From contig CACZST010000020.1 of NCBI GenBank assembly GCA_902783895.1, positions 1 to 33,053 of the forward strand: a stretch of 33,053 nucleotides of DNA, in the 5' to 3' direction. This stretch comes from an uncultured Erysipelotrichaceae bacterium. Lineage in GTDB: Bacteria; Bacillota_I; Bacilli_A; RF39; UBA660. Of the stretch, positions 6,529-15,163 are shown piece by piece. The stretch's first letter is position 1. Each line of letters opens with the position of its first letter. The position numbers and the translations under genes were made by a program. The notes under the pieces are model-generated. The model was not told the DNA's origin and did not search any database. It saw nothing but the letters and a program-made list of their open reading frames with translations.

Positions 6529-7197
6529 ATGAGTAAAAAAATAATATATATTGTAATTGCAGTTTTATTAATCGCAGTCCTAGGAATATTTTTAATGAAT
6601 GATAATAGTGGATTTAATAAACTAAAAAAAGAGTATGAAAGTTTAAATGGTCAAAAAAACGATAATGGAAAAAAATACCCTGAAGTAAAATTAGAAAATA
6701 GTAATGTAAAAATAATTTATGCATCATATGATCAAGTATTTAATGTATTAAAAAAAGACGGAATAATCTACTTTGGTTTTCCTACATGTCCTTGGTGCCG
6801 TAATGCTTTGCCAAGTTTAATAAAAGCTGCTGATGAAGCTGGAGTAAAAGAAATATATTATATGGACAATAAAGACGACCGTGATATAAAAACATTAGAA
6901 GACGGAAAAATAAAAGAAGAGAAAAAAGCCTCTAATGATTACGAAAAATTACTTAAAGAACTTGGAGATAAAGTATCTGTATATGAAGGCTTAAATGATG
7001 ATAGTATAAAAAGATTATATTATCCAACAGTTGTTGTTGTTAAAGAAGGTAAAATAACTGACTATATTGAAGGTACAGTTGACTCTCAAAAAGATCCATA
7101 TAAACCTCTAACCAAAGATGAACAAAAAGAACTAGTGAAAAAATACGAAAATGCTTTTGCTACAAAAAACATGTGTGATTTAGATAGTAAATGTTAA
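6529..7197 (+). CDS. Membrane-anchored thioredoxin-like protein of the copper operon
   Basis: A 222-residue thiol-disulfide protein. Residues 4-23 form an uncleaved N-terminal membrane anchor, followed by a Lys/Asn-rich linker and a thioredoxin fold facing outside. The active site is CPWC (Cys 87 and 90, after YFGFPT), and YYPTVVV supplies the cis-proline. An insert of Lys/Glu-rich sequence (about 108-140) sits between the active site and the cis-proline. The last residues hold another Cys pair, Cys 216 and Cys 222 (CDLDSKC), which could bind copper or resolve a disulfide. The gene is 12 bases after csoR with AAGGAG before its ATG, so it is copper-controlled. Its partner is unknown; repair of copper-oxidised thiols or copper handling outside the membrane are both plausible. 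Confidence 0.85.
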   Translation: MSKKIIYIVIAVLLIAVLGIFLMNDNSGFNKLKKEYESLNGQKNDNGKKYPEVKLENSNVKIIYASYDQVFNVLKKDGIIYFGFPTCPWCRNALPSLIKAADEAGVKEIYYMDNKDDRDIKTLEDGKIKEEKKASNDYEKLLKELGDKVSVYEGLNDDSIKRLYYPTVVVVKEGKITDYIEGTVDSQKDPYKPLTKDEQKELVKKYENAFATKNMCDLDSKC

Positions 7198-7213
7198 GAA
7201 AGAAGGAAACATC

Positions 7214-7408
7214 ATGGAAAAAACATTTGAAGTAACTGGTATGAAATGCCAAGGATGTAAAAATAATATTGAAAAAGAAGTAAAAAAAATAAAAGGAGTA
7301 AAAACAGCTGAAGTAAATCTAGAAGAAAATAAGTTATTAGTAAAAGGAGATTTCAACCAAGATGAAATAATCGAAAAAGTAAAATCATTAGAATATGAAA
7401 TTAAATAG
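7214..7408 (+). CDS. copZ: Copper chaperone, heavy-metal-associated domain
   Basis: A 64-residue single HMA domain with a beta-alpha-beta-beta-alpha-beta pattern. The copper site is GMKCQGC (Cys 12 and 15). It is expected to carry Cu(I) in the cytosol and hand it to the copper ATPase encoded next. The Lys-rich first helix (KNNIEKEVKKIKG) is the usual docking face. The stop codon is ten bases before the copA start, with the copA ribosome binding site overlapping the stop, indicating translational coupling. The ATG is preceded by AGAAGGAAA. Confidence 0.9.
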   Translation: MEKTFEVTGMKCQGCKNNIEKEVKKIKGVKTAEVNLEENKLLVKGDFNQDEIIEKVKSLEYEIK

Positions 7409-7417
7409 GTGATGAAA

Positions 7418-9637
7418 ATGGAAAAAAATTACAAAGTAGAAGGTATGCATTGTGTATCATGTCAAAATATAATTGAAAAAGAAGTAAGAAACATAAAGGG
7501 TGTTCAAAAAGCTAATATTAATTTTTCACAAAAAAGATTAAACATAATTTGTGATAATACTGTAACCGATGAAAAAGTAATATCTAAAATTACCGAAGCA
7601 GGTTATAACGCCATCCCAGCTGCAGATGATATCACAAAGGAAGATTTGGATAATATAAACGAAACCCAAAAGACTCTTAGAAAATTTAAAAAATCCTTAA
7701 TATTTGCTCTTCCAGTTTTCTTAATTGCCATGTTACCAATGATAATGCATATGCTCAATATCCATATTCCAGATTTTCTAAGTATGGAAAAAAATGGAAT
7801 ATGCTTATCTCTTATTGAGTTATTACTAACAATCCCAGTTATAATTATAAATAAAGAGACATTTATATCAGGTTTTAAAAACCTATTTAAATTACATCCA
7901 AACATGGATTCATTAATAAGTGTCGGCTCTTCAGCCGCATTTTTGTATAGTGTTTTTTTAACCATACAAATAGTTTTTCAAAATCAAGTTCACGAATTAT
8001 ATTATGAATCAGTAGGAACAATATTAACCTTAATTGTATTAGGTAAATATTTTGAAGCAAAATCACAAAATCAAACTTCAAAAGCCTTAAAAAAATTAAT
8101 ATCTTTAATTCCCCAAACCGCAACTATTATAATTAAAAATAAACAAAAGCAAATATCATCTAATGAAATCAAAGTAGGAGATAAATTATTAGTAAAACCA
8201 GGTGAAAAATTCAGTGTCGATGGCATAATAATTGAAGGAAGCACTGAAGTAGATGAATCACTAATCACCGGAGAATCATTGCCAGTTTTAAAAACTCAAA
8301 ATGAAAACGTAGTAGGTGGTGAAGTAAATTTAGCCAAAGCAGTAACATATAAAGCTACAAAGACACTAAAAGATTCCTCATTATCCCAAATTATAAAATT
8401 AGTTGCTGATGCTTCAAAGGAAAAAGCCCCAATCGCAAAATTAGCTGATGTCATATCTAGTTATTTTGTCCCATCAGTGATAATTATTGCTACCTTATCT
8501 GCTTTAATATGGCTATTTATAGGACAAAGTATTCCATTTGCCTTAACTATATTTGTATCAGTATTAATTATTGCATGCCCTTGTGCCTTGGGTCTTGCCA
8601 CACCAACTGCTATTATGGTATCTGCAGGAAAAGGCGCAGAAAATGGTATATTAATTAAAAATGGCCAAACATTAGAAAAAGCTCACAGTATAAAAACAGC
8701 CGTCTTTGATAAAACCGGAACTTTAACCATGGGCAAACCAGAAATATTAGATATCTTTACCTTTGACTTTGAAAAAGAAAAATTATTAGAAATAGCCGCA
8801 AGTATAGAAAGTTTATCTAATCACCCACTTAGTAAAGCAATAGTATCTAAAGTAAATACAAAAAAATATCTAAAAGTAAAAGATTTTGAAGACCTACCAG
8901 GATACGGAGTTAAAGGAAAAATTGATAAAAATAAAATTCTTATTGGTAATGAATCTTTGATGAAAGAAAATAATATCAAAATACCTGGAAATACAATAAT
9001 AAATAAATTAACAAGTCAAGGAAAAACACCAATATTTATATCACTAAATAATAAATTAATAGGTATCTTATCAGCTAGAGATGAAATAAATAAAACCGCT
9101 AAACAGGCTATACAAACATTAAACAAAATGAATATTGAAACAATAATGCTAACTGGAGATCATGAAAATGTTGCTAAAGCAATTGCTAAAAAACTAAATA
9201 TCAAAAAAGTATATGCAGGTGTAAAACCAGAAGAGAAATATCAAGTAATCAAAAACCTTCAAAAAGAAGGAAAAACCGTTGCAATGGTAGGTGATGGTAT
9301 AAATGACGCCATAGCTTTAACCGGTGCTGATATTGGAATTGCTGTTTCCAAAGGAACTGATATTGCATCATCATCTGCAAATATTATCTTAGTAAAAGAT
9401 GATTTAAATGGTGTTCCTGAAGCAATATTATTAAGTAAAAAAACCATAAAAATAATAAAAACAAATTTATTTTGGGCCTTATTTTATAATGTAATTGGCA
9501 TTTTATTTGCCACTGGAGCATTTTATAATCTTGGTTTACCACTATTAAATCCAATGATTGCTGCCCTTGCCATGTCATTAAGTTCAATATGTATTATCGC
9601 AAATACACTAAGACTAAATAGAGTAAAATTGTCGTAA
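7418..9637 (+). CDS. copA: Copper-exporting P1B-type ATPase
   Basis: A 739-residue Cu(I) export pump. One N-terminal HMA domain carries GMHCVSC (Cys 12, 15). Eight membrane helices follow, with the ion-selecting CPC motif at 387-389 (ACPCALG), the phosphatase TGES loop, the phosphorylated Asp 431 in DKTGTLT, the nucleotide-binding His 469-Pro pair (SNHPLSKA), and GDGINDA in the hinge. The CPC motif with CsoR and CopZ neighbours supports Cu(I) rather than zinc or cadmium. The chosen ATG has AGGTGA five bases upstream; two earlier in-frame starts overlap that ribosome binding site. It is the last gene of the copper operon; no clear terminator is visible after it. Confidence 0.95.
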   Translation: MEKNYKVEGMHCVSCQNIIEKEVRNIKGVQKANINFSQKRLNIICDNTVTDEKVISKITEAGYNAIPAADDITKEDLDNINETQKTLRKFKKSLIFALPVFLIAMLPMIMHMLNIHIPDFLSMEKNGICLSLIELLLTIPVIIINKETFISGFKNLFKLHPNMDSLISVGSSAAFLYSVFLTIQIVFQNQVHELYYESVGTILTLIVLGKYFEAKSQNQTSKALKKLISLIPQTATIIIKNKQKQISSNEIKVGDKLLVKPGEKFSVDGIIIEGSTEVDESLITGESLPVLKTQNENVVGGEVNLAKAVTYKATKTLKDSSLSQIIKLVADASKEKAPIAKLADVISSYFVPSVIIIATLSALIWLFIGQSIPFALTIFVSVLIIACPCALGLATPTAIMVSAGKGAENGILIKNGQTLEKAHSIKTAVFDKTGTLTMGKPEILDIFTFDFEKEKLLEIAASIESLSNHPLSKAIVSKVNTKKYLKVKDFEDLPGYGVKGKIDKNKILIGNESLMKENNIKIPGNTIINKLTSQGKTPIFISLNNKLIGILSARDEINKTAKQAIQTLNKMNIETIMLTGDHENVAKAIAKKLNIKKVYAGVKPEEKYQVIKNLQKEGKTVAMVGDGINDAIALTGADIGIAVSKGTDIASSSANIILVKDDLNGVPEAILLSKKTIKIIKTNLFWALFYNVIGILFATGAFYNLGLPLLNPMIAALAMSLSSICIIANTLRLNRVKLS

Positions 9638-9666
9638 AAAAGATAAAAAACTTTCATTTAAATATA

Positions 9667-9695
9667 TTGTAAATTAAAATAACCTATGCTATAAT
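9667..9695 (+). promoter_or_regulatory. Promoter for the DUF1292/coiled-coil pair
   Basis: TTGTAA, 17 bases, TATAAT with a TGC extended -10. The arrangement and spacer sequence closely resemble the promoter at 11728. Confidence 0.85.
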
Positions 9696-9721
9696 TAATC
9701 ATAGAATGGAGGGGTCTTATA

Positions 9722-9985
9722 ATGGAAGCATTAGAAAAGATCAAAGTTAGAAAAAGTAATGGTGAGCTTGCTGAAGCTGAAGTTTTACTTTGCTTTGAAC
9801 TTGAAGACACAGGAAAAAAATATATTCTTTATACTTTCAATGAAGTTGATGAACAAGCAATGGAAACTGTTCATGCATCAATAATTACCGAAAATAATAA
9901 TGGTTACGAATTAGATTCTATTCCAGCTGAGGAATGGAAAGAAGTTAAGGATATTATGCGTGACATAATTAGGAATGAGGGATAA
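9722..9985 (+). CDS. DUF1292 family protein
   Basis: An 87-residue acidic protein of the DUF1292 (YrzB-like, UPF0473) family. Typical traits are a central beta-rich part (FELEDTGKKYILYT), conserved Glu/Asp residues, and a C-terminal PAEEWKEV helix. Family members are common in Firmicutes, usually beside housekeeping genes, and their function is unknown. The start is fixed by the strong GGAGGGG ribosome binding site. The stop codon is one base before the next gene's ATG, so the two are translated together. Confidence 0.8.
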   Translation: MEALEKIKVRKSNGELAEAEVLLCFELEDTGKKYILYTFNEVDEQAMETVHASIITENNNGYELDSIPAEEWKEVKDIMRDIIRNEG

Positions 9986-9986
9986 T

Positions 9987-11702
9987 ATGGCAGTAAACGA
10001 AGCAAAAACAGAATTAATTTTTACACAAAAGGGCTCAAATCCAATAAAAATTACTGGCAAAATGAAACAAGCTCTTATAAATTTTAAAAACAAATTAAGA
10101 AATAAACTTAAAACTTCTCCAAAAGAAGTAGTTAAAGCTGCAAATAAAGAAGAATACGAAACAAATGTAAGAGTAAAAGAACTTAGAAAAGAAATTAGAA
10201 AAATTGAGAAAAAACATAAACTTACAAAAGAAGACGAATTATTAATAGAGCAAAAAGAACAAGAAATTGCCAAATTAAAAGAAAGATTAAAAGATTTAAA
10301 ATTCACAAAAATGTCATTACCATCAAGAAAAATTTGGTTCCCTTTCACTAGTGTGGAAGAAATGCAAAAATTAAAAGATTTTGAAAAAGACTTTAACAAA
10401 GAAGTACTATCTCAAAACGATGAAGAAGAAAAACCAACTATTCAACGTGTAGAAGCAACCCAAGATAAACCAGAACCTGCGCAAAAAGATCCAAAAGGTG
10501 AAAATCCACCACATGCAAACCCAGAACCAACTGAAGATGAAGTACAACCAGTTCCAAAACCTGAAGAAGAACATGAAAAACCAAAAGAAGAAGAAAAACA
10601 TGAAAAAAATGACAATAAACTTGAACCAATAAGAGAGGAAACTCGTGAAGAAAAACCAACTCTAAATAAAGCAACTGTTACGCCAGTTTATAAAAATTTA
10701 AATGATTTGAAAAATTTTGAAACTTATGAAGAATATTTAAAGGCATTTTTAAGCCAGTCAAAAACAAAGCATGAAGATATGTTTGTTCAAATATTGGATG
10801 GAAACTTACCTGAAGGACTATTAAAAAGAGATGAATTCAATATGAGAAAAGAAAATGATGCTTTAAAAGAAAAAATAGCCCAAACAGAAAAAGAAAATAA
10901 CGAATTAAAAGATGCCAATAAAGAACTAGCTAAAGAAAATGAAAAAAATGAGAAAAAAGTCAAAGAATTAAATAGGTTAAATGATGATCTTATGACTCAA
11001 AATTCTCAGCAACAAGAGCAAATCACAGATTTGGAAAAAGAAAAAGATAAATTAGAAACAGAAAAACAAGAAAAAGAAACTGCGATAAAATCTAAAGATG
11101 AAACAATTAATGAGCTAAATTCACAAAAAGAAACAGCTCAAAAGGAAAATGAAGCACTTAAAAAATCTTCACAAGATGCTCAAAAATCATATGAAGAAAC
11201 AATCGAAAAGCAAAATCAAGAAATTGAAAAGTTAAAAAAAGAAAATGAAAAAATACTTGCCGAATTAAATGGTTTAACAAACGGCGTTAAAAATCTTATG
11301 GCAGCAATTAATGGTGCCCAACAAAATAACAATCCTCAAACTATAGAGGAACCACAAGCACCAACTCCAACACCAGTTGACGAAACAATAAATGAAGAAC
11401 CAAAGCCAGCTTTTGAAGAAGAAGTTAAACCGATTGAAAATGAAAAACCAAAAAGAACTGTTAGACCTTCCGCAACTTTAAAAACTGAAAATATGCTTTA
11501 TAACGAACTTTCATCAAATCTACAAACAATTTTAGAAAATGGTGGTTTCACTGACGAAGAAAAAAATCATCTTGATAACGAAATTGATATTGATGATATA
11601 AAAAGTCAAATGGAATATGTAAAAGCTTTAGCTGAAAAAAAGTCATCTGAAAATCCAGACGATTTAACACATGAATTAGAAAATTTCGGTAGAACACGTT
11701 AA
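9987..11702 (+). CDS. Large coiled-coil protein, unknown function
   Basis: A 571-residue, extremely Lys/Glu-rich cytosolic protein that is not recognised. Layout: a short beta/basic N-terminus (ELIFTQKG, ITGKMKQAL), helical segment about 40-105, a Pro/Glu-rich disordered spacer about 135-225 (repeated PKPEEE-like clusters), a small conserved-looking helical patch (NDLKNFETYEEYLKAF), a long coiled coil about 275-430, a second Pro-rich linker, and a C-terminal helical domain. There is no signal peptide or membrane segment. The ATG follows GAGGGA. Being coupled to DUF1292 suggests a linked role. A scaffold or cell-architecture protein fits the shape, but this is a guess. Confidence 0.75.
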   Translation: MAVNEAKTELIFTQKGSNPIKITGKMKQALINFKNKLRNKLKTSPKEVVKAANKEEYETNVRVKELRKEIRKIEKKHKLTKEDELLIEQKEQEIAKLKERLKDLKFTKMSLPSRKIWFPFTSVEEMQKLKDFEKDFNKEVLSQNDEEEKPTIQRVEATQDKPEPAQKDPKGENPPHANPEPTEDEVQPVPKPEEEHEKPKEEEKHEKNDNKLEPIREETREEKPTLNKATVTPVYKNLNDLKNFETYEEYLKAFLSQSKTKHEDMFVQILDGNLPEGLLKRDEFNMRKENDALKEKIAQTEKENNELKDANKELAKENEKNEKKVKELNRLNDDLMTQNSQQQEQITDLEKEKDKLETEKQEKETAIKSKDETINELNSQKETAQKENEALKKSSQDAQKSYEETIEKQNQEIEKLKKENEKILAELNGLTNGVKNLMAAINGAQQNNNPQTIEEPQAPTPTPVDETINEEPKPAFEEEVKPIENEKPKRTVRPSATLKTENMLYNELSSNLQTILENGGFTDEEKNHLDNEIDIDDIKSQMEYVKALAEKKSSENPDDLTHELENFGRTR

Positions 11703-11727
11703 ACATCGTAAGATGTTTTTCTTTTAT
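11702..11727 (+). terminator. Terminator after the coiled-coil gene
   Basis: Stem AACATC / GATGTT (7 bp with an added A-T pair), loop GTAA, then a T-rich run. It overlaps the stop codon. Confidence 0.75.
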
Positions 11728-11756
11728 TGTAATTAAAAATCCGGTATGCTATAATA
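11728..11756 (+). promoter_or_regulatory. Promoter for the NfeD/SPFH pair
   Basis: TTGTAA, 17 bases, TATAAT with a TGC extended -10. Confidence 0.85.
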
Positions 11757-11778
11757 TTTAAATAGAGGAGGGGAAAGA

Positions 11779-12210
11779 ATGTCACAATGGATTATCTGGT
11801 TAATAATAGTAATATTACTTGCCCTAATTGAAATAATGTCTGTCAATTTAACAACAATCTGGTTTGTTATAAGTGGTATATGTGCAATTGGTGTATCATT
11901 TATCACCAATAATTATGTTATTCAATTTGCAGTATTTGTTATTTTAGGAGTAATATTACTAATCACAACAAAACCAATATTAGTAAAACATTTTGGAAAA
12001 CGTCATCCTAAAACTAATGCCGATAGAGTAATTGGAATGACAGGAGTGGTGACCCAAAAAATAACTAAAAATAAATCTGGTGAAGTTAAAGTTGATGGAA
12101 AGGTTTGGACTGCTTTTGCCGACCATCAAATCAAAGTAAATACCGAAGTAAAAGTTATTGAAATATCGGGAGTAAAATTAAAAGTAGAAAAATATAAGGA
12201 GGAAAAGTAA
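11779..12210 (+). CDS. NfeD-like membrane protein with OB-fold domain
   Basis: A 143-residue short NfeD protein. Three membrane helices (about 4-22, 25-43, 47-66) are followed by a soluble OB-fold domain (about 82-140; GMTGVVTQKI, GEVKVDGKVWTAF, EVKVIEISGVKLKVE). Short NfeD proteins form membrane complexes with SPFH/stomatin proteins and are thought to support membrane microdomains; the OB domain mediates protein contact. The gene overlaps the next one, an SPFH protein, by one base, the classic arrangement of this pair. The start has GAGGAGGGG upstream. It lacks the long ClpP-like protease half of full-length NfeD proteins. Confidence 0.9.
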   Translation: MSQWIIWLIIVILLALIEIMSVNLTTIWFVISGICAIGVSFITNNYVIQFAVFVILGVILLITTKPILVKHFGKRHPKTNADRVIGMTGVVTQKITKNKSGEVKVDGKVWTAFADHQIKVNTEVKVIEISGVKLKVEKYKEEK

Positions 12211-13097
12211 TGGCATTTTTAATCACATTATTAATTTTAGTTGTCGTAATTGTTATTCCCAATGTTAAAGTTGTATCGCAATCTGAATGTTATATAATTG
12301 AAAGATTAGGTTCTTATTATACAACTTGGGGTAATGGCCTTCATTTTAAAATACCATTTATTGACCATATATCTGGTAAAGTAAGCTTAAAAGAAAAGGT
12401 TAAAGATTTCGCGCCTCAACCAGTTATTACAAAAGATAATGTTACAATGCAAATAGATACAGTAGTATATTTCCAAATTACTGATGCTAAACTATATACA
12501 TATGGAGTAGAAAATCCAATAAGCGCAATTGAAAATCTAACAGCTACAACATTAAGAAATATAATTGGTGAATTAGAATTAGACCAAACACTAACATCAA
12601 GAGATATAATTAATTCAAAAATGCGTTCTATTTTAGATGAAGCCACAGATCCATGGGGTATCAAAATAAACCGTGTTGAAGTTAAAAATATTTTACCACC
12701 TAGAGATATCCAAGACGCCATGGAAAAACAAATGCGCGCTGAAAGAGAAAGAAGAGAAAAAATTCTTCAAGCTGAAGGTGAAAAGAAATCAAGCATCTTA
12801 ATTGCTGAAGGTGAAAAAGAAAGTTCAATATTAAAAGCTGAAGCTGCTAAACAATCACAAATTAGACAGGCTGAAGGAGAAGCTGCCGCAATCTTACAAT
12901 TAAATCAAGCTAAAGCAGACGCTATTAAAATGTTAAAAGAAGCAGGTGCTGATAAATCTGTACTTACTTTAAGAAGTTTTGAAACATTAGAAAAAGTTGC
13001 TAATGGTCAAGCAACAAAAATAATTGTCCCATCAGACCTACAAAATATCGCAACTATAGGCACAACTATTGAAGAAATAATGAAAGACAAAAAATAG
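12210..13097 (+). CDS. SPFH/stomatin-prohibitin family protein (QmcA-like)
   Basis: A 295-residue membrane scaffold protein. An N-terminal membrane segment (about 2-18) is followed by the SPFH domain (about 20-180; signature ERLGSYY, KEKVKDF, ITKDNVTMQIDTVVYFQI) and a charged Ala/Glu-rich coiled coil (about 185-255; repeated QAEGEKKSS-like units) used for oligomer formation. Members assemble into large rings that organise membrane microdomains and influence FtsH-type proteolysis. Its ATG overlaps the stop of the NfeD gene, supporting formation of a joint complex. A strong terminator follows. Confidence 0.92.
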   Translation: MAFLITLLILVVVIVIPNVKVVSQSECYIIERLGSYYTTWGNGLHFKIPFIDHISGKVSLKEKVKDFAPQPVITKDNVTMQIDTVVYFQITDAKLYTYGVENPISAIENLTATTLRNIIGELELDQTLTSRDIINSKMRSILDEATDPWGIKINRVEVKNILPPRDIQDAMEKQMRAERERREKILQAEGEKKSSILIAEGEKESSILKAEAAKQSQIRQAEGEAAAILQLNQAKADAIKMLKEAGADKSVLTLRSFETLEKVANGQATKIIVPSDLQNIATIGTTIEEIMKDKK

Positions 13098-13123
13098 TCA
13101 TAATGTAGATTATGGCTTTTTTT
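13096..13123 (+). terminator. Terminator after the SPFH gene
   Basis: 9-bp stem AGTCATAAT / ATTATGGCT (one G-U), loop GTAG, then seven T residues. Confidence 0.88.
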
Positions 13124-13165
13124 CATATTAAAAAATATATTAAATAAAATTATATAGGTGATATT

Positions 13166-13399
13166 ATGTTAAAAGGCATGAGGGACTACATATTTGAAAA
13201 TGATTTTCGTCTTAATTTATTAAAAGGAAAATTAAACATTGTAAATTATACAAATATTGACCACTTCGATGATGAAAAAATAATCATAAGGTACACCGGT
13301 GGAATAATATCAATTAAAGGCGAAAATTTAACCATATCTAAACTACTTACTGATGAAATATTAATAAGTGGAAATATTAAGAACATCGATCTAAAATGA
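13166..13399 (+). CDS. yqfC: Sporulation protein YqfC
   Basis: A 77-residue protein of the YabP/YqfC family, small beta-rich proteins made in the mother cell during sporulation. Family traits are the core NYTNIDHF, IIIRYTGGIISIKGENL and the C-terminal ISGNI strand. It is followed, with a 4-base ATGA overlap, by yqfD, exactly as in Bacillus and Clostridium. The ribosome binding site is TAGGTGA. The pair is good evidence that the organism, or its recent ancestor, forms endospores. Confidence 0.88.
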   Translation: MLKGMRDYIFENDFRLNLLKGKLNIVNYTNIDHFDDEKIIIRYTGGIISIKGENLTISKLLTDEILISGNIKNIDLK

Positions 13400-14544
13400 T
13401 AGAAAAATTAAAAAGTAAAGTTTCTCTCACCATTGAAGGACATAATATCAATAGATTTATAAACAAACTCACAAAAAGAAAAATAGAAATACTATCACTA
13501 AAATATAAAAACAGAAATACTGTAAATATATTAATATATAAAAAAGATCTAGAAACAGTTTATAAATTAAAAAGTATATATCAAATTACCGAAAACAGTG
13601 TTTATGGAATATTAAAAATAAAAGAAAATATAAAATTAAATACCCATTTAATTATAATAATACTAATATCATTATCATTATTTTTTGTTTTAATAAATAC
13701 GGTCTTTGATATTGAAATAATTCACTCTAGTAAAGATGTAAGGACATTATTAAAAAATGAATTAGAAGAAAATGGAATTAGAAAATTTACATTTAGAAAA
13801 ACATATAATGAACTTGAAAAAATAAAAGAAAAAATAATAGATAAATACCCAGATAAAATTGAATGGTTAGAAATTGAAAGAAAGGGAACTAAATATACCG
13901 TAAAAGTAGAAGAAAGAAAAATAAACAAAAAAGATGAGTCAAATACCCCAAGAAATATTATCGCCAAAAAATCAGGTATCATAAAAAAGGTTCTTGCTGA
14001 AAAAGGAGATATTGTTAAAGATAAAGATGACTATGTTCAAAAAGGTGATTTAGTTGTAAATGGAGAAATTATTTTTAATGAAGAAACAAAAGGCAAAGTA
14101 AAAGCTGAAGGAAAAGTATATGCCGAAGTATGGTATGTAACCAAAACTGAATATCCATTTGCTTATTTCGAAGAAAAAGATACAGGCAAATCTCAAAATA
14201 TTTATAAGATAAAATTTTTAAATAAAGATTTTGAATTAACATTTAACAAATATAAAACAAAGAAAGAAAATGAACAAATACTTTTAAAAAATAACATTTT
14301 ACCAATTAAATTTATTAAAACAAAACAAAGAGAAACAAAAAAAATAAATCAAGTATTAACTTTTGAACAGGCACTAACAAAAGCTGAAAATTTATCAATA
14401 AAAAAAATAGAGGACAAACTAAGCAAAGACGAATATATTATCAGAAGCAAATATTTGAAAAGTACAGTTAAAGAGAGTATAGTAGAAGTAGAAATGTTTT
14501 TCGCAGTTTACGAAGACATAACCGATTATAAAGAAATAGAGTGA
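13396..14544 (+). CDS. yqfD: Sporulation protein YqfD
   Basis: A 382-residue membrane protein required for normal sporulation in Bacillus subtilis and of nearly the same length. An N-terminal soluble domain (1-85) precedes one hydrophobic helix (about 84-106) and a large C-terminal domain. Family signatures include EWLEIERKGTKYTVKVEER, the G-IIKKV motif after NIIAKKSG, and GDLVVNGEI. The exact biochemical role is not known. It overlaps yqfC and is six bases before the vanZ-like gene, so it belongs to one long operon that runs to era. Confidence 0.9.
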   Translation: MIEKLKSKVSLTIEGHNINRFINKLTKRKIEILSLKYKNRNTVNILIYKKDLETVYKLKSIYQITENSVYGILKIKENIKLNTHLIIIILISLSLFFVLINTVFDIEIIHSSKDVRTLLKNELEENGIRKFTFRKTYNELEKIKEKIIDKYPDKIEWLEIERKGTKYTVKVEERKINKKDESNTPRNIIAKKSGIIKKVLAEKGDIVKDKDDYVQKGDLVVNGEIIFNEETKGKVKAEGKVYAEVWYVTKTEYPFAYFEEKDTGKSQNIYKIKFLNKDFELTFNKYKTKKENEQILLKNNILPIKFIKTKQRETKKINQVLTFEQALTKAENLSIKKIEDKLSKDEYIIRSKYLKSTVKESIVEVEMFFAVYEDITDYKEIE

Positions 14545-14550
14545 TGAAAA

Positions 14551-15162
14551 GTGTTTAGACAAACGTTAATTGAAATCTTAGGAGAAGTATGGCCAACTAT
14601 ATTAATAAGTTCTGTTATTGCGATAAGTATGAGACTAGTATATATATTCAAAAATAAAAAACCATTTATCTTATATAAAGAGCTTTTAGCACTTGCTTTT
14701 ATTGTCTATGTTCTATGTCTATTTTACGTTGTAACTTTTCAAGATGTAAGTTGGTCAACCTCAAATTATATACCTTTTAAAGAAATGTTTAGATATTCAT
14801 TTGGATCAAGACTTTTCATAAAAAATGTTATTGGAAACATTATTTTATTCATTCCATATGGTTTCTTTATAGGTTATTATTTAAAGTTAAATAAATTTTC
14901 ATCCGCAGCCATCATGATTACAATCACCTCACTTTCAATAGAAGTAACCCAACTTTTAATCGGAAGGGTATTTGATATTGATGATATTATCTTAAATATT
15001 ATTGGTGGAATATTTGGCTTTTACATATTTAAATCACTGGATATTATTAAATCTCACTTACCTAAAATATTGAAAAGACCCGCATTTTATAATATAATAG
15101 TTATACTATTAATTATTTTAAGCATTTTATATATGTTTAATTTAATTGAGTTAGGAGTGTAG
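14551..15162 (+). CDS. VanZ-like membrane protein
   Basis: A 203-residue integral membrane protein of the VanZ family. About five hydrophobic helices are seen. Family signatures are NYIPFKE, the conserved N-I-ILFIPYGFF segment, and S-IEVTQLLIGRVFDIDDIILNIIGG. Members include the teicoplanin-resistance accessory VanZ and many uncharacterised proteins; a role at the cell wall is likely, but the reaction is unknown. The GTG start is supported by a GTGATGAAAA Shine-Dalgarno-like stretch overlapping the yqfD stop. It occupies the place where phoH and often the yqfF/pgpH phosphodiesterase gene occur in Bacillus and Clostridium. Confidence 0.85.
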   Translation: MFRQTLIEILGEVWPTILISSVIAISMRLVYIFKNKKPFILYKELLALAFIVYVLCLFYVVTFQDVSWSTSNYIPFKEMFRYSFGSRLFIKNVIGNIILFIPYGFFIGYYLKLNKFSSAAIMITITSLSIEVTQLLIGRVFDIDDIILNIIGGIFGFYIFKSLDIIKSHLPKILKRPAFYNIIVILLIILSILYMFNLIELGV

Positions 15163-15163
15163 T

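Noticed and set aside
9638-9666. Terminator after copA
   Set aside because: Only A-rich sequence without a usable stem is present.
9911-10674. Open frames on the - strand opposite the coiled-coil gene
   Set aside because: They are mirror products of Lys/Glu-rich codons (Phe/Leu/Ser-rich translations) without ribosome binding sites.
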